From JAVBKV01 sp031553885 (GTDB lineage Bacteria > Bacteroidota > Bacteroidia > Bacteroidales > Azobacteroidaceae): DNA of 64,000 bases. How positions within the stretch are numbered: position 1 is the first letter of the stretch; every line of letters starts with the position of its first letter. A program made the translations under genes and the position numbers. Of the stretch, positions 42,366 through 51,900 are shown piece by piece. Below the pieces are notes generated by a model. It did no database searches. It saw nothing but the letters and a program-made list of their open reading frames with translations, and was not told where the DNA came from. The stretch lies in assembly GCA_031553885.1 (NCBI GenBank), contig JAVBKV010000007.1, positions 1 to 64,000 on the forward strand. Reading direction: 5' to 3'.

Positions 42366-45300
42366 TTACTTTACAATTACTTTAAATACTTTTCCGGCAA
42401 CCACTACAATATAAACACCTGCAGCAAGGAAGTTATTGGAATGGATTCGTTGTCCGCTAATCCCATAAATGCTTGCCGGCAGGTCAGTTCCGTCCACATA
42501 AATTTTTCTGTCGAGTACAAATACGTGGATGTTGTCCGTCTCCGGAGAATGAATGGCTGTTCCACCGCTTTCTGGAGCGAATTTCCAGGCTGTGCTTGTC
42601 CCGTAATTCGCATTGGCAGTAGAGAATGATTTCATTTCCAGGGTTTCTCCGGTACCGTTTAACAATGTACCTGTTCTTGCAGAACGGATGTTAAACTGAA
42701 GACTTTCTCCCGGCTTGAAGAGATGTCTCAACGCAAAACCGGATGGAACCTGATCAGAAGAAATTACAGCATTTCCACTGTAGTAAAGGTACTTCCCGGT
42801 TGCTCTATTGATGATATTTACGAGACCAGAATTAGTTCCTGCCTGGACAAGCTTGAATAATTGCTGGTCGGACCGGGAAGTACCGCGATCGGCTTTGGTT
42901 GAGAGGGACACTGTTCCGTTAGCTGCTATTTCGATACATTTTTCATTTGTCACATTGGATATGTATACCCACTTTTCAGTGTTTCCTTCACTGAACGGGG
43001 GATAAGCATCATTCATCTCCTCTTCCGGGACAAACCTCCAGGTTCGTGGGTTGCGGGTAAGCCGGAATTCCTGAGCTATGGCTAATGCGGCATTACTTGC
43101 GTTATCGAAAACACTCCATCCGTTTCCCGAGTTGTTTCCACTCAGGTGTCTGGCAGATACCGTCGGATCCGATCCAACTGCAGTATTCAGCAAGGCTACA
43201 AACGGAGATCCTGCAATAGCCGCCATCCTGAATGCAGCTGTAGTGGGGTTATTTCCTGAGGAGTAGTACCGGTCGGTCCGTTGTCCATCCATTTCTACTC
43301 CGTATGCCATTTTCTGGTTGGTTGCTTTGTTTACCAGGTAATAGCTGTCGTTACCGGCATCTTCCAGTCTCCATACCTGATAGTCCCTTCCGGCGCTTGT
43401 TGCCTTCAGTAGGTCGATCGAGATGTATTTGGTGTTGTTTTTTTGTTCTTCGCTGGTACCGTTTACGGTAACCAGGCTGCAAAACCGGCCATCATTATCT
43501 GTAATAACACCATTCGTGTTCATGTTGTGTCCGTTTTCGATGTAATACCAGACAGGATTGTTTTCTGTACTTGCTACAGGGAGGGCAGACTCATAGGGGT
43601 CGGCTTCGAATGTGACTTCCATGTAGGTTCCGTCGAATCCGGTTACACGTGCTTTTACCGTTCCCGTAATCGATCCGGCTGCTATGGTTGTAAATTCCTG
43701 ATGGGGTGATATATACCTCAGTTTTCCTTGTCCGTCGTAGATCTCATAGGCAACAGCGTTTTTCCAGTTACTGAATACGTATGAATTACCTGTTTTGGAA
43801 GCAGTTCCCCGTTCCAATGGTTTTTTATCTGCATATATATCGATATTCGCATCCGTGATGTATTCTATTTTGTACGTTGGTTTGGTCCATTGGGAAGTAT
43901 AGGTAACAGCTTCAGTAACCATATTCTGAGTAACCGTTACATAATGACTTCCATAATCTCCAATGTGTCTGTTTGTCAATAGTTTATGAAATCCCCATTT
44001 TTTGAAGAAGTCTGATAAATCTTCTTTTAATAATTCAGAGCATAATTTGGTGAAATCCAGTGAAATTTGGCCGCTTTGAGTGGCTACATTCAAGTTGCTG
44101 CGTTTACGGACTTCTTCGTGCAAATCCAGGTAAAAGTCCGGATAATTTTTGACGTATTTGGAATATAAATACAATTGCCAGAATGGAATCAGGCGGTTAA
44201 ATTCCCCTCCCACCGTATTGAAATTGGCCGTATCGGGAACCAGAATCGTATTGAACGAGTTTTCGTAATGATTTTTCCGCCCGTTGGAAGTTGCCTGGCT
44301 CTGCATACGGCTTTGATTACCGTATTTTGTCTGCACGTACAGGGAATAGATGTTGTTGGTTACTTCCGCACAGGATGCCCATCTCAATCCCGGACGGGTC
44401 TGATGGGTATGACCTATTTCGTGTGCGGGGCCCCATATATCAGTCGTCGTGACTTTAGCCGGGTCACAGACACCGGGCATGGTACTTACGTGATAAGCCG
44501 TATGATTTCCCGTTGCATACATATATCCGGAATACGTTACGGTAAACATTGCCCGGTTTTTGTACATCCTTTCGGGATATTTATATAGTCCCATGAATTC
44601 CTGTTCGAGATGAACAATGGAATCATAAGCCTGAATCAGTTCCTGTCCTTTTTTCGGGCAATAGGATTTATACGATTGTACAGGGAAGATGATATGTGCG
44701 GATTCTCCGATCACATCCATATATTTACTGGTAGCATTTGCCAGTAAATTTTCCCAATCGGAATTGGTATGACGTTTTTTGTCGAAATATCCATTGACTT
44801 TACCGGAAGCGATGTTCACGTCAATTGGAGTAGCAGTAGTCGGGTTATTCTGGATATGTATGAAATAGAACAACCCTTTTTTCGTCGTTTTAAATAGATT
44901 TACACCTTCTTTCAGCGGATAATTGGCAATATCTCCGAATCCATCAGTTTCTTCGGTTTCCTTATCCAGGTTCATCTGGCGCAGGCTGACGGTTTGTCCG
45001 TTGGTGTTTCCGACGAAAACGACAAACTCTTCCCCTTCTTCGGCGTAAATACCGGTCGGATCATCGTATTGTCCGTAGGTAGACGTTTTATTGATGGTAG
45101 CCTGGACCGTGGGATCTGAATAAGGCTTGTACGTCTGTACCCTGAATTCTTTCGGATATTGATTATTGTATAAAGCCATTGCCAGGTTTTTGTAAAAGCT
45201 GTTGGTGATGGCTTCAATCTGGGCGAGGGTTGTTCCGCTTTTTAAGGTAGAGCAGATGTTATCTCCAAAGACATCAGGAATGGTATTGCCCGGATTGGTT

Positions 45301-45863
45301 TTGTAAAATTCCATTTCACAGAAAGAAACAAACCCTGTATTGGCATAGTTGATGACAAATTTAATAGCGGTCGGATTGACTAAGCGTGTAGGAAAATCAA
45401 CACGCATTACCTGCCGGAGTCCTTTGAAATCATAAGTGCCTATTTTTTCATAGCTTGTTTTTCCTTCGGATTTTGCCCAGACTTCAAAGCTCCAGAAGCA
45501 TCCGTTGCCGTTTCCGGATTTGGGGTAATAGATGAAATAGTCTATTTCAGATGCATTTTCAAAAAAATATTCCAATGTTACTGGGAAGACCGTTCCTGTA
45601 TAAGGAGATGCATAAATCGGAAGTGTTTCATCCTTGAAGGTAGGGTCCTTTTTTCCGTCAAAGGTATTATCGATGCTGTAGCCGTGTCCGTAAGGGCCCG
45701 GGGTATCATCTTTGGTCTGACTGGCTAATCCCGATTTGACAGGTACCTGAATATCCTGTCCGAAATCAGCTATACTTCCGGGTGTGTAACCCTGTGCCTG
45801 TAACAGAGAAACCGATCCGCCGATCAGAAATAATCCTACTACAATTAATACTATTTTTTTCAT
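42366..45863 (-). CDS. M60 family metallopeptidase with two-lobed WYY module and sorting domain
   Basis: This 1165-residue secreted protein has a signal peptide (1-24, ends LQAQ). A discoidin-like domain spans about 60-190. A peptidase M60 (enhancin-like) domain at about 230-640 has zinc site HEIGH (481-485) and distal Glu500. A small beta domain follows, then the two-lobed module at about 766-1097 (NPVWYYIENGH, TWRFVPEEEM, then KWVYISN, QLFKLV, AWKFAPE). A Por/T9SS-like C-terminal domain occupies about 1110-1165 (IYVDGTDLP...GVYIVVVAGKVFKVIVK). M60 peptidases cleave mucins and other O-glycoproteins. In this PUL it could attack a proteoglycan core. It lies 43 bp after a PL8 gene. Confidence 0.9.
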   Translation of the reverse strand: MKKIVLIVVGLFLIGGSVSLLQAQGYTPGSIADFGQDIQVPVKSGLASQTKDDTPGPYGHGYSIDNTFDGKKDPTFKDETLPIYASPYTGTVFPVTLEYFFENASEIDYFIYYPKSGNGNGCFWSFEVWAKSEGKTSYEKIGTYDFKGLRQVMRVDFPTRLVNPTAIKFVINYANTGFVSFCEMEFYKTNPGNTIPDVFGDNICSTLKSGTTLAQIEAITNSFYKNLAMALYNNQYPKEFRVQTYKPYSDPTVQATINKTSTYGQYDDPTGIYAEEGEEFVVFVGNTNGQTVSLRQMNLDKETEETDGFGDIANYPLKEGVNLFKTTKKGLFYFIHIQNNPTTATPIDVNIASGKVNGYFDKKRHTNSDWENLLANATSKYMDVIGESAHIIFPVQSYKSYCPKKGQELIQAYDSIVHLEQEFMGLYKYPERMYKNRAMFTVTYSGYMYATGNHTAYHVSTMPGVCDPAKVTTTDIWGPAHEIGHTHQTRPGLRWASCAEVTNNIYSLYVQTKYGNQSRMQSQATSNGRKNHYENSFNTILVPDTANFNTVGGEFNRLIPFWQLYLYSKYVKNYPDFYLDLHEEVRKRSNLNVATQSGQISLDFTKLCSELLKEDLSDFFKKWGFHKLLTNRHIGDYGSHYVTVTQNMVTEAVTYTSQWTKPTYKIEYITDANIDIYADKKPLERGTASKTGNSYVFSNWKNAVAYEIYDGQGKLRYISPHQEFTTIAAGSITGTVKARVTGFDGTYMEVTFEADPYESALPVASTENNPVWYYIENGHNMNTNGVITDNDGRFCSLVTVNGTSEEQKNNTKYISIDLLKATSAGRDYQVWRLEDAGNDSYYLVNKATNQKMAYGVEMDGQRTDRYYSSGNNPTTAAFRMAAIAGSPFVALLNTAVGSDPTVSARHLSGNNSGNGWSVFDNASNAALAIAQEFRLTRNPRTWRFVPEEEMNDAYPPFSEGNTEKWVYISNVTNEKCIEIAANGTVSLSTKADRGTSRSDQQLFKLVQAGTNSGLVNIINRATGKYLYYSGNAVISSDQVPSGFALRHLFKPGESLQFNIRSARTGTLLNGTGETLEMKSFSTANANYGTSTAWKFAPESGGTAIHSPETDNIHVFVLDRKIYVDGTDLPASIYGISGQRIHSNNFLAAGVYIVVVAGKVFKVIVK

Positions 45864-45906
45864 GATCTATTTATTTTTTATAATTAATTACAATCTGTTT
45901 TGTTTA

Positions 45907-48897
45907 TTAAGGAACAATCACTTTGGTTGTTTTATTTCCGGCTTTTACGATGTATACTCCGGTAGGATATTTTGATTTCGGATCGGTTGAAGCGCCGTCA
46001 AGCGTATAAATCTGTACCGGAACTCCGGCTTCTGATGTGTAAATGTATCCGTCTTTGACATACGCATTCAGCTTATCCGGCGATACCGGTTTCATCCCGC
46101 TTGATGTTTTTTTTTCCAGAAAGAGTTGCGGACGCAGGGTTTCCATGTTTTCCTCTTTTGAGTAGAAATAAATCCAGGAGTCGCCTCCCAGAACCGTTTT
46201 CCCACTTATATGGATTGTCAGTATTTTATTTTTATTATTGATTTCCTGAAGAACAACATCCGTTATATCCAGGGTTATCCCATCATCCGGATTATCGCTG
46301 AATTCCTGTATTTGTTCTCCGGTTGCCGGTTTGTTGTTGTAATTGATTCCGGATTCAGTCCAGGAATCGTCCTCCACCCGGTTAAATAACCAGGTGTTTG
46401 TTTTAGCCAAGGCCCCGACGCTGTGTACAAACAGGCTTAGTTCTGCTTGCTGAACAGAAGCCGGGTCGATTCCGCTTAAGTCGAATTTCAAATAAATCTC
46501 CCGGGTATAGCCTTCCGAGTCTCTTTTCAGTTGCAGGGGATTGGCTGATCCGTAATTAGTTGTTTTAGATCCTCCGTGAACATAAGCGTCTGCTGTGGTA
46601 TAAAGCGTGGTGCCTATGCGGGGAGGTGGTACATCAGGTGTATTATTGCTGATGGTAAATTTTTTGGAAGAGCCTTTCAAGGTGCCGGACGGCATATCAC
46701 ATTCCAGTTCCTTTTCAGTTGTAATCGTAGAAGAAACAAAGCGTAACCTGATTTTGGAACTGGCCTGGGCCGGATCTGCAATCACTACGTTGACATTACC
46801 GGTACCGGCATTTTTCAGCATCAGGGCGCATCCTGCACTCGGGCGGATGGTAAAATTTCCGTTGGTAAACCGGGCAGTCTTATAAAATACCATATTCCAG
46901 GTTCCTCTTTGGGTGTTCTCAATCACTTGTACGGTATCGCTGTTTACCCATATTTTCAGGTGATCGGAGTTGTAAGCTTTCATTTCTTCAAGGCTTTTCC
47001 CGGGAACAACGATATAGGCATAACCGGATGCAGAAGGTTTTATACCATGATTGATCCAGAGTTTGAAAACATTTTTCGAGATGGTTGCCGAATATTGCGG
47101 ATCGTACAAGGTCGTATTGTTGGTTTTCCAGTTACCGGTTTCAGTTTTGTTCGTGAAATTGACATTACCTCCCGAAGGGAAAACATAACCTACTTTGTTT
47201 TGCCAGATCCACCGGGGGGAGCCGTTGGTAAGGCCATTTCCTTTTGGTCGGGTCGATACTGTTCCTGCATCATTCACGAAGACATCTCCTTTCAACAGGC
47301 ATTGGTTGAGCGTTGTATTGATTTCTTCCAGAGCTGTCGATGTAATGTTTGCACCCAGGCAAACGACTTCGTCTCCGAAGAAAAACCATGCTTTGTTTGC
47401 TGTGGTATTCAGATCGTTGTAGGCGTAAGCTGTGACTCCGTACGTGCTGTCTGAAACCCCGCCGGCAAAAGCGCTGGTTCCAGGAGTTCCCCACTCTGAA
47501 GAGGGCTTGGGGATAGGAGTTTTTAAAGGAGCTGTTACTCCCGGTATCCGGTTCCATTGCCAGACAGGGAAAATTTCCAGGTATTCATCTCCATCCACAT
47601 GAATGGATGATCCTCCGTCGGAAAGAAAGTATCCCAGTACATTTTCACCATTGCCGTGTTCACAACGGTTTACCCGGGGTGAAGCCATTCTGACATCGAA
47701 TGTGTAAGCCGGTGAGTTGTAGAGGGAATATTCGTTGCAGAAGTAATGAGTGAAAGAAGGGGAGATATCATAGCCGGCCGGTTGATTTCCGTTCAGTCTG
47801 GCTAAAATAACCTCATAAGAACCGGCGTGTTCCGGATCGATTTCCTTAAGGTTCTTTGCTATTCTTCTGGGGTCTCCAAACAGGCGGAGATTAGTTGCAA
47901 GCCGGTCCGGATCACCGAAAAACCATTGGTTATTCAGTTCTCCGGGACGGCTCAGGAAACGTCCGGTCGTGTTATATAAACTAATGCCTCTCCGGAACGT
48001 ATTGAAGTAGGTTTCCCGTGCAAACCGGCTGAGAATGGACAGTTTGCTTTCGGGTATTGCATATTCGGTTCCCCGGGTAAACCGGGCGATATTGGTTAAA
48101 TCATACAAGTATCCGGTACCGTAACCTTGTATAAATAGCTGCGGTGAGTGCTGAGAAAACGCGTTGTCGGCTTTCAAGCCTTCCAGCCTCCCATTCAGGT
48201 AGTTATTGTTAGGTATGTGCAGGTACATACCGTTATCGATGGCATCCCTCAGCATGGCTGCATTTTCTTTCAGGCAGGCCCTGTAGACCCAATGCGTGGC
48301 AATGGCTACCCGGTTATAGGCCTGAGATTGCGAGTATTGCGCTCCCCGGTCGTAATTTCCTCCTCCGTAGTTGGATGTATCGTCGAGCATTTTCATGATA
48401 TTGGTTATGACACCCGCCGGTAAAGGAGTGGCTCCTGCACGCATCAGAATAAGTATCACAGCCATTTTCTGGCTCGCCGATACCTGGTGGGCATACCAGT
48501 CCGGAGATTTGGGCCATTTGCTGTACCAGATACTTAAAGCGTTGGCGATATGGTTACCCAGGGTTGTATTTCCGTACCAGGAGCTGCCTTGTTTGGAATA
48601 GGCCAGGGTCATTAGTATGACCCGGTCTAAATGGTACATGGGTTGCCAGTCGGTATAAACCCGGTCGGCATAATTGATATCGGACCAGGAACCGTCTGCT
48701 TGTATGGTAGAAGCATAATCTGATACCAACCCATCCAATAACGTTTTTTCAGGGGCGTCTTCCCAGTAGGCTTGACAAACCCGTTCCATAATTGTCTCAA
48801 AAACAGGATCAGCCGCTTTTCCCGGAAGAGCCGTTAGAAAAAATAGGATTCCGATGATGCAATTGGTTCTCAGATATGTAAGAAATGCTTTATCCAT
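45907..48897 (-). CDS. Polysaccharide lyase family 8 with CBM96/DNRLRE-like domain and sorting domain
   Basis: This 996-residue protein has a signal peptide (to about 29). The PL8 region spans about 30-755. His250, Tyr259, Arg313 and Arg317 have exactly the spacing I recall for H225/Y234/R288/R292 of Pedobacter chondroitinase AC, with Glu413/418 in RCEHGNGEN. Residues about 762-930 are a DNRLRE/CBM96-type beta-sandwich (TTADAYVHGG, IYLKFDLSGID, DSWTESGINYNNKP, GDSWIYFYSKE). Residues about 936-996 are a T9SS-like C-terminal domain (GVYIVKAGNKTTKVIVP). It would cleave chondroitin or hyaluronan outside the cell. It lacks the WYY module. It lies 20 bp after the giant PL8 gene. Confidence 0.93.
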   Translation of the reverse strand: MDKAFLTYLRTNCIIGILFFLTALPGKAADPVFETIMERVCQAYWEDAPEKTLLDGLVSDYASTIQADGSWSDINYADRVYTDWQPMYHLDRVILMTLAYSKQGSSWYGNTTLGNHIANALSIWYSKWPKSPDWYAHQVSASQKMAVILILMRAGATPLPAGVITNIMKMLDDTSNYGGGNYDRGAQYSQSQAYNRVAIATHWVYRACLKENAAMLRDAIDNGMYLHIPNNNYLNGRLEGLKADNAFSQHSPQLFIQGYGTGYLYDLTNIARFTRGTEYAIPESKLSILSRFARETYFNTFRRGISLYNTTGRFLSRPGELNNQWFFGDPDRLATNLRLFGDPRRIAKNLKEIDPEHAGSYEVILARLNGNQPAGYDISPSFTHYFCNEYSLYNSPAYTFDVRMASPRVNRCEHGNGENVLGYFLSDGGSSIHVDGDEYLEIFPVWQWNRIPGVTAPLKTPIPKPSSEWGTPGTSAFAGGVSDSTYGVTAYAYNDLNTTANKAWFFFGDEVVCLGANITSTALEEINTTLNQCLLKGDVFVNDAGTVSTRPKGNGLTNGSPRWIWQNKVGYVFPSGGNVNFTNKTETGNWKTNNTTLYDPQYSATISKNVFKLWINHGIKPSASGYAYIVVPGKSLEEMKAYNSDHLKIWVNSDTVQVIENTQRGTWNMVFYKTARFTNGNFTIRPSAGCALMLKNAGTGNVNVVIADPAQASSKIRLRFVSSTITTEKELECDMPSGTLKGSSKKFTISNNTPDVPPPRIGTTLYTTADAYVHGGSKTTNYGSANPLQLKRDSEGYTREIYLKFDLSGIDPASVQQAELSLFVHSVGALAKTNTWLFNRVEDDSWTESGINYNNKPATGEQIQEFSDNPDDGITLDITDVVLQEINNKNKILTIHISGKTVLGGDSWIYFYSKEENMETLRPQLFLEKKTSSGMKPVSPDKLNAYVKDGYIYTSEAGVPVQIYTLDGASTDPKSKYPTGVYIVKAGNKTTKVIVP

Positions 48898-48917
48898 GAG
48901 TTGTTTTATTTATGGAT

Positions 48918-51900
48918 CTATTTTACAAGAACCTTGAAAACTTTTCCGGATACCTTAACCAGATAAATTCCCGTTAACAGCCGTTTAGTGGGGTTGACGA
49001 CCGTTCCTGTAGTTGTATATACCTGTATCGGAGCATCGCTTCCGGCAACGCGGATATAGCCGTCTTCCACATAGACCCAGATACCATCGTTATGGATGAT
49101 GTCGATGGATGTACCCGGAGATCCGGAGGCGTCTTCAAAAGCCCAGGTGCTTTCCGGAACATTGCTCGACGCATTTGCTAATCCTGCATCAGTGAAACAG
49201 ATATAATTACCCGTTACGGTAAGCGATTTGGAAGAAGAGGTCCGTCCGGCTTGTTTGAAAATGAAACGGTCGGGGTTTTCCGTATTGGCCGGATACGGAT
49301 AATTTCTCAGCGTCCAGAGTTCCTCACTTCCGGAGAGCGCCACATTAAACGATGCGTTTGTTACGTATTTATTTCCTTTCTTGTTGATCATGGCAAAAGA
49401 ATAAACAGGAGTGTAGGTATATGCATATCCTTCAGTGTAAGTACCGCTGACCGGATTCACAAACTTGAACAACTGCGCATCCTGTGCTGTACCTTGTGAG
49501 GTAATCTGATCGGCCAGAGAGAATACATTGGATGTTGCTGCTTCATTGGTAAGTGTGACGTAGGAAGCAGAACCCGTTGCTCCTAAGTTTCTGATGTAGT
49601 ACCAATGTGTATTTTTATCATCGCTGAATTTTGGGATCCGTGCTTCCAGTTCTTCCTGCGGGATAAATCTCCAGGCCCGGAAACCATTGTTGGGCAGTCC
49701 CGAGGTATTCAGAGGAGTCAGTCCTCCACCTGCTTGTTCGCTGATGCCGAAGCGGGCACCAGTACTTCCGTTGTTGGCTCCCCAGAAATTAGCAGAGCCT
49801 TTCCGTTGTATCTGGACATAATCTCCGGTTGCGTTGACGAAATTCAGAACAGACCTCTTTGTTTCATCGTCTTTGACGGTGTAGTAGTAATTGGCTATTC
49901 CTCCGGTTTCAATGGCTGTCGTTGACAGATAAGCATATCCTCCGATTTTGTTGACCAGCATGTAAGCATCTTCTTCTGAATCATATACGACTTTCCAGAG
50001 TTGGTAATCCCGGTTGGTCGATGTACTGGTTGCTGCGATCGGAGCGTTGTTGTGGATCGGATTGGTAATCATAAACTTTTGATCTCCACGGGAAGTCAGC
50101 AAGGTAAATCCTCTTCCTCCGCCGTTCTCACTATCGTTTGATCCCGCATGATCCACGTAATACCAGAATTCGTTGTTGTCTGTACTCACTTTAATACCGG
50201 CAACGCTTTCTTTTACCAGCGGACCGGCTTCTAATGCCCAGAAGTCAGAGGGTTGATAATACAAGGTATTGGTATACGATTGTCCGAAAATGGCTTTGTT
50301 GCCGGTAACCGTATCCACAGTAAGTGCTCCGATCACCCGGCGATTGGCAATTTTGAAGAGCAGACGCTCGGGGTAGTCCTTGTTGGCCGGATCCGGAGCG
50401 TTCCGGACAGACCATAGCTTTTCCGTATCGGTTAAGGCCACGTCGGTATGAGAAACATACTTATTCCCTTTTTTGTTAATGATGGAAAATGCATATACGG
50501 TAGTATCGTTGAATGTAAAACCGTCTACGGTCGGAGTGAATTTTTCAGGATTAGCAAATTTAAACAGTTGAGCATCCTGATCTTCACCGGCATCTGTCTT
50601 TTTAATAGCTGTACCGAAGGCCTTTGATGTTGCTGTCGCATGTTGAAGTGTCAGGTATGTATCATTTCCTTTTACACCCCGGTTTTTCAGGTAATACCAG
50701 TATGAAGTTTCTTCGTCGCTGATTTTCGGATATACAGCTTCCATTTCTTCCTGTGGAATGAATCTCCAGGCCCTGAAGCCATTAGCAGGCAAGTTGTAAG
50801 AAGAAAAAGGAGTCAGGCCGCCTCCAGCCTGATCGTTGATACCGAACCTTCCATTTACATTGTTGGAACCCAAAAAATTAGCACTTCCGCTTCGTTGGAT
50901 CTGAACATATCCCCCTTCTGCTTCATGAGGAAATTTAATTGAACTCCGGTTCTCTTCATTGTTCATGGTATAATAAAAATTGCTACCCATAACACCGCTT
51001 TCCAGTGAGCTGGCAGAGAAATAAAGGGATCCGCCTACCTTGTTTACCAGGTAGTAATAGTTTTCTATGTCGCTGGCGACGACCTTCCAGAGTTGATAAT
51101 CCCTGTTGGTCAGTACCGTATCCTCTGCAATCGGAGCGGAATTGTGCAAGGGATTGATGCATATACCCCTTGAATTACCCCGGGAAGTCATGAGCATAAA
51201 CCCTCTGCCATAGTTGCTTTCGCTTTCATTTCCTCCCTGATTTTCTATGTAATACCAGAATTCGTTGTTGTCCGTACTTACTTTGATACCGGCAACTTCA
51301 TCTTCTGCCGGTCTTGGATCGTATTTCCCTTTTTCAACGATTAGTTGAGGCTTGTAGTAATCATCTTCTGTTTCCCGGGAGAAAAACCGTACCCAGGAAT
51401 CCCCGCTGACTGCGACTTCCCCGCTGATGTTGATGGAGAATTTTGTTTCTCCTTTTTTCAGGGCATTGACAAGAGCTGTTCTCAGGTCGACTACCACTTC
51501 TTCACAGGACGAACATCCTGCTACTGCCTGCATGACAGAGCCGGCGGCCGGCCGGTTTTCCCAGAGAATTTCTGTCTCATTCCAGGAATTATCATCTACT
51601 TTTTTGAACAACCAGGTAACGGAAGATGCCAACGGACCTACACTGTGAACAGAAAGTTTCAGTTTGGCTGACTTAATCGAGTCCGGATTGAATTCAGTAC
51701 CGCTCAGATCGAACCGGATATACGCTTCCCGGGCATAGTTTCCGGCATCTTGTTTTATTTCCAGTATTTCCATTTGACCATGATTCGGTTCGCCACCCCG
51801 GACGTAAGCATCCGCATCCGGATAAAGTGTAAATAAAGTTTGTTTGTCGGGAGCTTTGTAATCAGGGGTGGAAGTATTTACATCATATACTTTGGTTGAC